DNA from: CAZWKQ01 sp964634005
GTDB taxonomy: Bacteria > Bacteroidota > Bacteroidia > Bacteroidales > JACABE01
DNA length: 64,000 nt
Assembly: GCA_964634005.1 (NCBI GenBank)
Contig: CAZWKQ010000004.1
Coordinates: 124,001-188,000, forward strand
Reading direction: 5' to 3'
Both the position numbers and the translations under genes were made by a program. Each line of letters starts with the position of its first letter. Position 1 is the first letter of the stretch. Shown here piece after piece: positions 42,511 through 49,835 of the stretch. The notes under the pieces are model-generated. The model ran no database searches. It was not told the DNA's origin and saw nothing but the letters and a program-made list of their open reading frames with translations.

Positions 42511-42541
42511 TTGTTACGTTTCAAATAAAATCTAATATTTG
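42511..42541 (+). promoter_or_regulatory. Promoter of the TorF-Amt operon
   Basis: TTG (42511-42513), then 20 bases, then AATATTTG (42534-42541), which differs from TAnnTTTG at one position. The -7 element is 53 bases before the start codon of the TorF-like gene. Confidence 0.6.
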
Positions 42542-42594
42542 CATTCGAATAATTTATTATTCAATAAAATAAAGTCAAACAAAAACCAAGAAAC

Positions 42595-43350
42595 ATGAAA
42601 AAGATTTACATTACAGCATTAAGTTGCTTATTCTTATTGTTGACATTAAGCCCGAAATTTTCGTTTTCACAAGAACAAAGTGAAGGTTGGAATTTAGATT
42701 TAAAAGCAGATTTTATGAGTCGTTATGTTTGGAGGGGGCTTCAATTAGGCGGAGCATATCCAAGCATCCAACCAACACTCGAGTTATCGAATGGTGATTT
42801 TGCAATTGGAGCATGGGGAGCATTTTCAACTTCCGGTCTTCAATCGCAGGAAGTTGATTTGTATATTAGCTATACTTTTGCAAATAAAATGTTTACGGCA
42901 ACTCTTTACGATTACTTTTTCCCGAGCGACACTGCCTCTTACAACTATTTCAATTATAAAAAAGACGAAACTACTCATATTATCGAGGCAAGTTTGAAAT
43001 TCAACGGTACCGAAAACCTTCCATTATCATTATTGATGTCATCAAACATTTACGGAGCCGATGCACGCAAAGCCGACGGCAAAATGGTATATTCGACCTA
43101 TGCCGAACTGGGATACGAATTTAAAATTAAAGAAACAAATATCAGTACTTTTATTGGTTCATCGCTTAATGCACCCGGAGACGATATTACAGGATATTAC
43201 GGCAATGTTAAAGCCGGAATTATAAACCTTGGTCTAACAGCATCAAAAGAATTAGCCATAAGCGATAAATTTTCTTTACCTGTAACAACTTCCCTAATTT
43301 TCAATCCTGACGCTAAAAAAGTATTTTTTGTTTTCGGATTCACATTATAA
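42595..43350 (+). CDS. TorF-family putative outer-membrane porin
   Basis: A 251-residue outer-membrane beta-barrel with a signal peptide (ITALSCLFLLLTLSPKFSFS). DFMSRYVWRGLQLGGAYPSI near residue 40 and YISYTFANKMFTATLYDYFF are typical of the TorF group. The alternating strands end in VFFVFGFTL, with a terminal aromatic/hydrophobic pattern suited to BAM recognition. It precedes the ammonium transporter by 30 bases, so it may be the outer-membrane route for ammonium or another nitrogen source. This role is inferred from context. Confidence 0.8.
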   Translation: MKKIYITALSCLFLLLTLSPKFSFSQEQSEGWNLDLKADFMSRYVWRGLQLGGAYPSIQPTLELSNGDFAIGAWGAFSTSGLQSQEVDLYISYTFANKMFTATLYDYFFPSDTASYNYFNYKKDETTHIIEASLKFNGTENLPLSLLMSSNIYGADARKADGKMVYSTYAELGYEFKIKETNISTFIGSSLNAPGDDITGYYGNVKAGIINLGLTASKELAISDKFSLPVTTSLIFNPDAKKVFFVFGFTL

Positions 43351-43380
43351 ACCAATTTATTAACACAATTTTTATTCAAA

Positions 43381-44598
43381 ATGATCGACACAGGTTCAAC
43401 CGGGTTTATGCTGCTGGCATGCAGTTTGGTTATGCTAATGACACCCGGATTAGCATTTTTCTATGGTGGCTTGGCCACAAAAAGAAATATTCTCGGAATA
43501 ATGATACAGAGTTTTGTTTCATTAGGATGGACAACAGTTTTATGGATAGCTTTCGGATATTCGCTGTGTTTTAGCGGTGGCGAAGGTGGTATTTTCGGAA
43601 ATTTCGACAAAGCATTCCTAAATGGAGTTGCAATAGACTCTATGTATTCTAACGGGAAAATTCCAGAAGTAGTTTTTGTCGCTTACCAGATGATGTTTGC
43701 AATTATAACTCCTGCTTTAATAACAGGTGCTTTTGTAAACAGAGTAACCTTTAAATCGTATATGATTTTCCTGACAATATGGCAAATATTGGTATATTAC
43801 CCGTTTGTACACATGATTTGGGGTGGCGGTTTATTGGCACAGTGGGGTGTACTTGATTTTGCAGGAGGAATAGTCGTTCATGCCACAGCCGGATTTGCTG
43901 CTTTAGCATCGGTATTTTATATAGGCGCAAGGGTTGATAAGAATTCTACGCCAAATAGTATTCCATTGGTTGCAATTGGTAGCGGTTTGCTTTGGTTCGG
44001 TTGGTACGGATTTAATGCAGGAAGTGAAGTTGCTGTGGATTTTGTAACATCGACTGCGTTTATAAACACCGATATAGCTGCATCTTTTGCAACAATTGCA
44101 TGGCTTGTAATTGAATGGTCGCGTGAGAAAAAACCTAAATTTGTCGGCTTACTTACCGGTTCTATTGCCGGTTTGGCAACCATAACACCTTGTGCCGGCT
44201 TTGTTCCTCTTTGGGCTTCGCCTATTATTGGCACAGTTGCAGGAATTGTTTGTTATTTGGCTGTTCAATTGAAAAACAAAATGAAATGGGACGATGCCCT
44301 TGACGTATGGGGTGTTCACGGTATTGGCGGTGTATTAGGAACTATATTATTAGGAGTTTTTGCTTCTAAAATTGTTAATTCTGCCGGAACCGACGGTTTA
44401 TGGTACGGAAATTCCGTTTTCTTCTTTAAACAAATTGCCGCAGTTGTTGCTGCTTCGGCTTATGCGTTTATTTTCACTTATCTTATGCTCGCAATTATCA
44501 ATAAAATTACTCCCGTCAGAGTATCGGAAATTGAAGAAAAATCAGGTCTCGATATTGCAATTCACGGCGAAAAAGCTTACGACGAAGGCGCTCTTTAA
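43381..44598 (+). CDS. amt: Ammonium transporter (Amt family)
   Basis: A 405-residue inner-membrane channel that conducts ammonium/ammonia, with about eleven transmembrane helices. Visible are the start MLLACSLVMLMTPGLAFFYG, the pore His pair (GGIVVHATAGFAALA and VWGVHGIGGVLGTILLG), the conserved Asp region LDFAGGIVVH and WFGWYGFNAGS. Amt trimers are usually gated by a PII protein (GlnK); no glnK gene is in the window. The gene follows the TorF-like porin and ends with a strong terminator. Confidence 0.97.
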   Translation: MIDTGSTGFMLLACSLVMLMTPGLAFFYGGLATKRNILGIMIQSFVSLGWTTVLWIAFGYSLCFSGGEGGIFGNFDKAFLNGVAIDSMYSNGKIPEVVFVAYQMMFAIITPALITGAFVNRVTFKSYMIFLTIWQILVYYPFVHMIWGGGLLAQWGVLDFAGGIVVHATAGFAALASVFYIGARVDKNSTPNSIPLVAIGSGLLWFGWYGFNAGSEVAVDFVTSTAFINTDIAASFATIAWLVIEWSREKKPKFVGLLTGSIAGLATITPCAGFVPLWASPIIGTVAGIVCYLAVQLKNKMKWDDALDVWGVHGIGGVLGTILLGVFASKIVNSAGTDGLWYGNSVFFFKQIAAVVAASAYAFIFTYLMLAIINKITPVRVSEIEEKSGLDIAIHGEKAYDEGAL

Positions 44599-44620
44599 TT
44601 TTAAATAATATAAAAACTCA

Positions 44621-44651
44621 AGCTTCCATTTTATATGGGAGCTTTTTTTTT
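44621..44651 (+). terminator. Terminator after amt
   Basis: A hairpin AGCTtCCAT / ATGGgAGCT with a 5-base loop and a following T-run. The second 57-bp repeat element starts at the end of the T-run. Confidence 0.85.
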
Positions 44652-44653
44652 AT

Positions 44654-44710
44654 CCCAAAATTTTCTTATTCGATTACTTATTAAAGATTTTCTTTATTAA
44701 ATAATTTGGG
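44654..44710 (+). repeat. 57-bp intergenic element, copy B (CCCAAA...TTTGGG)
   Basis: It has the same length and ends as copy A at 33711-33767 and matches its reverse complement at 51 of 57 bases. The six changes are clustered at two sites (a 5-base block and a 2-base block) inside the hairpin arms, and the arms here still pair at 13 of 15 positions. The preceding TTTTTTTTAT flank is the same as at copy A, though the core is inverted. It lies just upstream of the -7 element of the thioredoxin-fold gene. Confidence 0.85.
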
Positions 44711-44712
44711 GT

Positions 44713-44720
44713 TATTTTTG
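44713..44720 (+). promoter_or_regulatory. -7 element (TATTTTTG) for the thioredoxin-fold gene
   Basis: TATTTTTGC matches TAnnTTTG directly after the repeat element, so the element's end forms the -33 spacer region. It lies 26 bases before the chosen start codon. Confidence 0.55.
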
Positions 44721-44746
44721 CATTATAATTGCTAATAAAAATTACT

Positions 44747-45259
44747 ATGAAGAAAATTATTCTCTGCAGTTTTATTTTATTGACCGGTTTGTATTCGCTT
44801 TCACAAAGGGTTAATAAGATTATTACCGATACTAAAACTCAAAAACCCATACTTTACGGCAAGTGCAACTTAAAAGGCCTTCAAACTGGAGAATTCGGCG
44901 AAATTTACAGAATGGAATATAAATATTATGCTCCTGATTCTAATATATTAAAACAAATAAAGCCTCAACTTAAAAATATTTCTTTTAAGATAGTATTGGG
45001 AAGCTGGTGCGGCGACAGCAGAGAACAAATTCCAAGATTTATTAAAGTTCTCGATTTGTCGGGATATAATACAAAAAAAGTTAAATTCACGGCTTTAGAC
45101 CATTATTTTAAACTCGAAGGATTTGATAATGAAAAGTTTGAAATAAAAAAACTTCCGACCATAATAGTATATCGCAATAAAAAAGAAATCGGACGAATTA
45201 TAGAAACCCCTGTCGATACTCCCGAAAAAGATTTGCTTAATATTTTGAAGAATAAATAA
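44747..45259 (+). CDS. Exported thioredoxin-fold protein with a CxxS motif
   Basis: A 170-residue protein with a signal peptide (IILCSFILLTGLYSLSQ) and a thioredoxin fold. The motif is GSWCGDSREQIPRF, so Cys88 is followed by Ser91 in place of the second Cys. The cis-Pro strand is KLPTIIVYRNKKEIGR. A CxxS thioredoxin cannot form the usual internal disulfide and may act as a monothiol or trap. I chose the ATG giving MKKIILCSF; an in-frame ATG at 44729 falls at the predicted transcription start. No partner is obvious nearby. Confidence 0.8.
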   Translation: MKKIILCSFILLTGLYSLSQRVNKIITDTKTQKPILYGKCNLKGLQTGEFGEIYRMEYKYYAPDSNILKQIKPQLKNISFKIVLGSWCGDSREQIPRFIKVLDLSGYNTKKVKFTALDHYFKLEGFDNEKFEIKKLPTIIVYRNKKEIGRIIETPVDTPEKDLLNILKNK

Positions 45260-45260
45260 A

Positions 45261-45288
45261 AAAGGGCAGTAAAATTTACCGCCCTTTT
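45261..45288. terminator. Bidirectional terminator between convergent genes
   Basis: A hairpin AAAGGGC-GTAAA / TTTAC-GCCCTTT with one mismatch pair lies between the thioredoxin-fold gene and the convergent T9SS cargo gene, with A- and T-runs on each side. Confidence 0.85.
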
Positions 45289-45308
45289 ATTTGAAAATTA
45301 TAACAAAA

Positions 45309-47537
45309 TTACTGAACAATCACTTTTTCGGTCCAGGTTTTATTATCGTTTGTATTTGTGAATTTTACAAAATACATACCCTTTCCAAAACCTGATAAAT
45401 CAATTTCATTGACAGCTTTATTCAACTCCTGCTTGTGAATAAGTTTTCCGACCATTGAATATATCTTAATTTCGATATTTCTGTAATTTTCGAGTTTAAT
45501 GAAAAATTTACCGTTTGAAGGGTTAGGATAAATTCCTGTTTGATCGTTTGAAATATCGTTAATTCCGGTAAACATACTTATATCAGCTTTAGCGCGTGAT
45601 GTAATGTAGTATTTACTATACGACATAGTTACGATTCCGGTAACACTACCGCTTCCTGTTGGAATAACTGAATTTATATAATCGGTAGTATAAAAATTAG
45701 TAAAGAAGAGTGAATCAGTAGAAGCATTTTGAGTCATTCTGTATTTTCTGTTAGTTAAAAACTTATTTGTACCATTAGCATCGGTAAATGAAATATTTTC
45801 GAGTTTTACCAATTTTGCTTGATGTTCTTTCATAAGATTAGTATCTGCAAAATTTGCCATAGTCAATACAATAGGATTAACAGCGTTATTGGTCGAAGTA
45901 GCCGGACCCGGATCTTCTACAGGAATAAATTCAAGATAACCGAAATAGTTATACAATTTACCTTTTAAACCGGTTATACCGTCACCGATATTGTAAACGG
46001 TTGTAATTTTAGCCGGATTTGGATCATCAATCAATATAGCTCCTGAAGCGTCCTGAATGAATTTTTGATTACGGTTAATTTGTTTGTAAGTTAAAACAAC
46101 TTCTCCCGAAATTTGATACAAAGTAGAGTTATCGGCAGTTTTACTTCTAAGTTCACCAATGTTTATTACTTGTATTGTAGGTACAGAAGTAGTGAAACTA
46201 ACGTTTGCACCGTAACTTACACCTTGGCTGTTGGTTGCATAAGCTCTTGCATAATAAAGAGTTGAAGCATTTAAACCTGTAAGATTTCCCGAGAAAGTAC
46301 CGGTAGTTCCGCTAACTGCAACTTTGGAGTCGTTTACGGTAGGATTTGAAGTAGTACTCCAACAAATACCTCTTTCAGTAATTGCGGCACCGCCGTCGTT
46401 AACAACTTCTCCTGCTACTGTAGCACTGTTTGCGGTGATGGCAGATACAGTTCCGGTAGTAACTATTGGGGCAACAGCTCCCGATGCAGTTGTAAAAGTT
46501 TCGTTATTTCCGTAAGATGTTCCAATGCTGTTTATTGCGTATGCTCTGAAATTATATGTTTGACCTAAGCTCAATCCAGTTAAGTTTGCATCAAAAGCTC
46601 CGGTTGTACCTGCTACTATTACTTTTGAATCGGAGGTTGTAGGATTTGCAGAAGTGCTGTAGCAAATACCTCTTTCAGTAATTGCATCTCCGCCGTCGGA
46701 TAATACATTACCGCTGCATGTAGCAGAGTTCTGTGTAATATTTGTTGCAGTACCTGTTTGAACAGTTGGAGCAGTAATTACTCCTGTATAACCTATTGCA
46801 TCATTCCAATTTGTAGCTACACGTATTTCATCTATTGTTAGTGTTGGAGCATTTGTAGCAGTACCTTGTCTCAATGCAACTGCCTGAGCAGTAACATCCA
46901 AATCAGTTTGAGAAACGTCAATGGCTTTTAATGTCGGGATTCCCTCATTACTAATAGGCGGATTTATGAACAAAAAGGCAGAATCATTGGTATTGCCCGA
47001 AATAACAACATATTTTAAAACTATTAAATGAGTTGTATTGAAATCATAGTTTGCGGTGGTATATTGAAGGTTTGTTACTGTAGAACCTTTCATAAAACCA
47101 AACTTAAACTTGTTAGGTGTAACAGTAGTGTCTTTTTTTACATAAACCCTTGCTACCAAAGGACTGGTAGAACCGGGTTTCATTAAATGAAAGAAATAAT
47201 CGCCGGCAGCTTGTGCATCCGATATATTTACCAGAGCTGCAACATAAATAGGACCTGATGTTACAACAGTTGATAAAGGCTTATTAACATCTTGCCCTGT
47301 AACTGTTAAACTTGCTTTATTGCCTGCTGGTGCAGGATAACCGGTATAGCTCAATGAACCTGCGGTTGTCTTTATTGTGTAAGTTGTACCGCTGTGTGCT
47401 GTCCATCCCCAGGCAGTTAATGAATCTCCTGCAGGATAGTCGAATTGCTCGTTTAATAACAATGTTTGGGCATTGATTTGTAACCCAAAAATTATCATTA
47501 CAAATAATGATGTTAAGAAAATAAATAATTTTTTCAT
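45309..47537 (-). CDS. T9SS-secreted multidomain protein with Fn3-like repeats
   Basis: A 742-residue protein with a signal peptide (LFIFLTSLFVMIIFGLQINA). It has an N-terminal jelly-roll-like region starting LLLNEQFDYPAGDSLTAWGW, two Fn3-like modules of about 95 residues (each with 'TERGICxST..NPT..DSK' and a closing 'YGxNxxFTT'), and an OB-like region resembling DUF5689 (VVLTYKQINRNQKFIQDASG). The C-terminus is a type A T9SS sorting domain (GIYPNPSNGKFFIKL, ending KGMYFVKF and EKVIVQ). It should be exported by T9SS and anchored or released at the surface; its activity is unknown. Confidence 0.88.
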   Translation of the reverse strand: MKKLFIFLTSLFVMIIFGLQINAQTLLLNEQFDYPAGDSLTAWGWTAHSGTTYTIKTTAGSLSYTGYPAPAGNKASLTVTGQDVNKPLSTVVTSGPIYVAALVNISDAQAAGDYFFHLMKPGSTSPLVARVYVKKDTTVTPNKFKFGFMKGSTVTNLQYTTANYDFNTTHLIVLKYVVISGNTNDSAFLFINPPISNEGIPTLKAIDVSQTDLDVTAQAVALRQGTATNAPTLTIDEIRVATNWNDAIGYTGVITAPTVQTGTATNITQNSATCSGNVLSDGGDAITERGICYSTSANPTTSDSKVIVAGTTGAFDANLTGLSLGQTYNFRAYAINSIGTSYGNNETFTTASGAVAPIVTTGTVSAITANSATVAGEVVNDGGAAITERGICWSTTSNPTVNDSKVAVSGTTGTFSGNLTGLNASTLYYARAYATNSQGVSYGANVSFTTSVPTIQVINIGELRSKTADNSTLYQISGEVVLTYKQINRNQKFIQDASGAILIDDPNPAKITTVYNIGDGITGLKGKLYNYFGYLEFIPVEDPGPATSTNNAVNPIVLTMANFADTNLMKEHQAKLVKLENISFTDANGTNKFLTNRKYRMTQNASTDSLFFTNFYTTDYINSVIPTGSGSVTGIVTMSYSKYYITSRAKADISMFTGINDISNDQTGIYPNPSNGKFFIKLENYRNIEIKIYSMVGKLIHKQELNKAVNEIDLSGFGKGMYFVKFTNTNDNKTWTEKVIVQ

Positions 47538-47598
47538 GTTTGATAAATAATTAAATTATACTATTGTTTTTTATTGAAATGTCTTTAAATAAACTTTA

Positions 47599-47606
47599 CA
47601 AAATTA
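47599..47606 (-). promoter_or_regulatory. -7 element (TAATTTTG) for the 742-residue T9SS gene
   Basis: The minus strand reads TAATTTTGTAA, matching TAnnTTTG, 61 bases before the start. No -33 TTG is seen at standard spacing. Confidence 0.45.
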
Positions 47607-47651
47607 AATATAAAAATGAATAAAAAAATTTTTTAACCTAAATTTGATATA

Positions 47652-47687
47652 AAAAAAAGGATTACTGAACTAAACAGTAATCCTTTA
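47652..47687 (-). terminator. Terminator of dnaK
   Basis: A perfect 12-bp stem (AAAGGATTACTG with CAGTAATCCTTT, 7-base loop) followed on the minus strand by a T-run, 23 bases after the dnaK stop. Confidence 0.92.
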
Positions 47688-47710
47688 AAAAAGTTTTCAA
47701 AACTTTTTGT

Positions 47711-49612
47711 TTATTTTACTTCTTCGAAATCAACATCAGTTACTTCTGCATCTTTAGTATCGTTTTGAGCAGCATTTTGTTTGTTGTCGGTATTAGGTTG
47801 TTGTGCATTCTGAGTTGCCTGATACATTTCCTGTGATGCTTCTTTCCAAGCAGCTTCGAGTTTTGCAGTAGCCGAATCGATAGCATGAATATTTCTCGAT
47901 TTATGAGCTTCTTTCAGTTCGTTTAGAGCATTTTCCAACGGAGCTTTTTTATCGGCAGGAATTTTATCGCCGAATTCTTTAAGCTGTTTTTCGGTTTGGA
48001 ATATTAGTGCATCGGCAGCATTTATTTTGTCGATTTCTTCTTTGGCTTTTCTGTCGGCTTCGGCATTAGCTTCTGCTTCGGCTTTCATTTTCTTGATTTC
48101 TTCTTCGCTTAATCCCGAAGAAGCTTCTATCCTTATTTGTTGCGATTTGCCGGTTGCTTTGTCTTTTGCCGAAACGTGCAAAATACCGTTGGCATCGATA
48201 TCGAAAGTTACTTCAATTTGAGGGATTCCTCTTGGAGCAGGTGGAATACCGTCGAGATGGAATCGACCTATACTCTTGTTATGAGCTGCCATCGGTCTTT
48301 CACCTTGTAAAATATGTATTTCTACTGATGTTTGATTATCGGCAGCAGTTGAAAATACTTCTGATTTCTTGGTAGGAATGGTTGTATTGGCTTCTATAAG
48401 CTTGGTCATTACTCCTCCAAGAGTTTCGATACCCAATGAAAGTGGAGTAACATCGAGTAACAAAACGTCTTTTACTTCGCCGGTAAGCACACCACCTTGA
48501 ATAGCAGCACCTACGGCAACAACTTCGTCAGGATTAACACCTTTTGAAGGCACTTTACCGAAGAAATCTTCTACAATTTTTTGAATTGCAGGAATACGTG
48601 TCGAACCTCCTACAAGTATAACTTCGTCAATATCTGAAGTCTTTAATCCGGCATCTCTTAGAGCCAATTTACAAGGTTCAATGGTAGCTTGAATTAAGCT
48701 GTCGTTCAGTTGTTCGAACTTTGCTCTGGTAAGTGTGCGAACAAGGTGCTTAGGAATACCGTCGACAGGCATTATGTAAGGCAAATTTATTTCTGTAGAA
48801 GTTGAACTTGAAAGCTCAATCTTGGCTTTTTCGGCTGCTTCTTTCAAACGTTGAAGCGCCATAGGATCTTTTCTTAAATCAACGCCTTCGTCTTTCAGGA
48901 ATTCTTCGGCTAACCAATTGATTATATTCTGGTCGAAATCATCACCTCCAAGATGTGTGTTTCCGTTGGTTGATTTAACTTCGAAAACACCATCGCCAAG
49001 TTCGAGTATTGATATATCGAAAGTTCCGCCACCTAAGTCGAATACGGCAACTTTAATATCTTTGTTTTTCTTATCCAATCCGTAAGCTAATGCGGCAGCA
49101 GTTGGCTCGTTTATAATACGCTTTACGGTAAGCCCGGCAATTTCGCCTGCTTCTTTTGTAGCCTGACGCTGCGAATCGCTGAAATATGCGGGAACAGTAA
49201 TAACAGCTTCGGTAACCTCCTGACCAAGATAATCTTCGGCGGTTTTTTTCATCTTTTGCAGTATCATTGCCGAAATTTCCTGTGGCGAATACAATCTGTC
49301 GTCGATTCTTACTCGAGGAGTATTATTATCGCCCCTTTCAACTACGTATGGCACTCTTTCTCTTTCCTGAGTAACCCTGTCGAATGTTTCTCCCATAAAT
49401 CGTTTTATCGAGAAAATAGTTTTTCTCGGATTCGTAATTGCTTGCCTTTTGGCAGGATCGCCTACTTTTCTCTCACCATTTTCGGTAAAGGCAACTATTG
49501 AAGGAGTTGTACGCCTTCCTTCGCTGTTTGGTATTACTACAGGTTCATTCCCTTCCATTACTGCTACACACGAATTTGTAGTTCCCAAATCTATTCCTAT
49601 TATCTTTCCCAT
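47711..49612 (-). CDS. dnaK: Molecular chaperone DnaK (Hsp70)
   Basis: A cytoplasmic ATP-dependent chaperone acting with DnaJ and GrpE. From the chosen ATG (MGKIIGIDLGTTNSCVAVME) it is 633 residues; an upstream ATG at 49669 would add nineteen unconserved residues. Hsp70 signatures are clear: IDLGTTNSCV, VAVFDLGGGTFDISIL and VILVGGSTRIPAIQKIVEDF. Then come the linker (DVLLLDVTPLSLGIE), the substrate-binding domain and the Gln/Asn-rich tail ending VTDVDFEEVK, similar to the EEVD-like end of bacterial DnaK. It is a lone gene; dnaJ and grpE are not nearby. No CIRCE element is seen upstream. Confidence 0.98.
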   Translation of the reverse strand: MGKIIGIDLGTTNSCVAVMEGNEPVVIPNSEGRRTTPSIVAFTENGERKVGDPAKRQAITNPRKTIFSIKRFMGETFDRVTQERERVPYVVERGDNNTPRVRIDDRLYSPQEISAMILQKMKKTAEDYLGQEVTEAVITVPAYFSDSQRQATKEAGEIAGLTVKRIINEPTAAALAYGLDKKNKDIKVAVFDLGGGTFDISILELGDGVFEVKSTNGNTHLGGDDFDQNIINWLAEEFLKDEGVDLRKDPMALQRLKEAAEKAKIELSSSTSTEINLPYIMPVDGIPKHLVRTLTRAKFEQLNDSLIQATIEPCKLALRDAGLKTSDIDEVILVGGSTRIPAIQKIVEDFFGKVPSKGVNPDEVVAVGAAIQGGVLTGEVKDVLLLDVTPLSLGIETLGGVMTKLIEANTTIPTKKSEVFSTAADNQTSVEIHILQGERPMAAHNKSIGRFHLDGIPPAPRGIPQIEVTFDIDANGILHVSAKDKATGKSQQIRIEASSGLSEEEIKKMKAEAEANAEADRKAKEEIDKINAADALIFQTEKQLKEFGDKIPADKKAPLENALNELKEAHKSRNIHAIDSATAKLEAAWKEASQEMYQATQNAQQPNTDNKQNAAQNDTKDAEVTDVDFEEVK

Positions 49613-49651
49613 TGTTTTGATTATTGTGTTGTTAATAATAATTTCATTTTT

Positions 49652-49772
49652 TTGACATTTTTCTCTCAATCAATTGATATGCCAATTATCAAATTTGCCA
49701 TCTTTATTGATAATTTGTCAGTTTTTAATATTTAGCAAATTAATTTGTATGACAAAGCTTGTCAAATTGTCA
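49652..49772. promoter_or_regulatory. Cluster of TGACA/TTGTCA sites and a hairpin between dnaK and the helicase gene
   Basis: Five copies of TGACA(A) or its complement lie at 49653, 49715, 49750, 49759 and 49767; two of them form the dyad TGACAA-AGC-TTGTCA at 49750-49764. A perfect 9-bp inverted repeat, AATTATCAA with TTGATAATT (49684-49692 and 49707-49715), lies between. The region separates the divergent dnaK and helicase genes. No TAnnTTTG element was found for either gene, so the promoters are uncertain. Confidence 0.4.
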
Positions 49773-49835
49773 TACTTTTTATTTAAACTCGATTTTATTT
49801 TTTTATTTAATTTTACAACTTTATTAATCAAACAA

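Noticed and set aside
49613..49835. CIRCE-type heat-shock operator for dnaK
   Set aside because: No TTAGCACTC-N9-GAGTGCTAA or near match is present in the leader.
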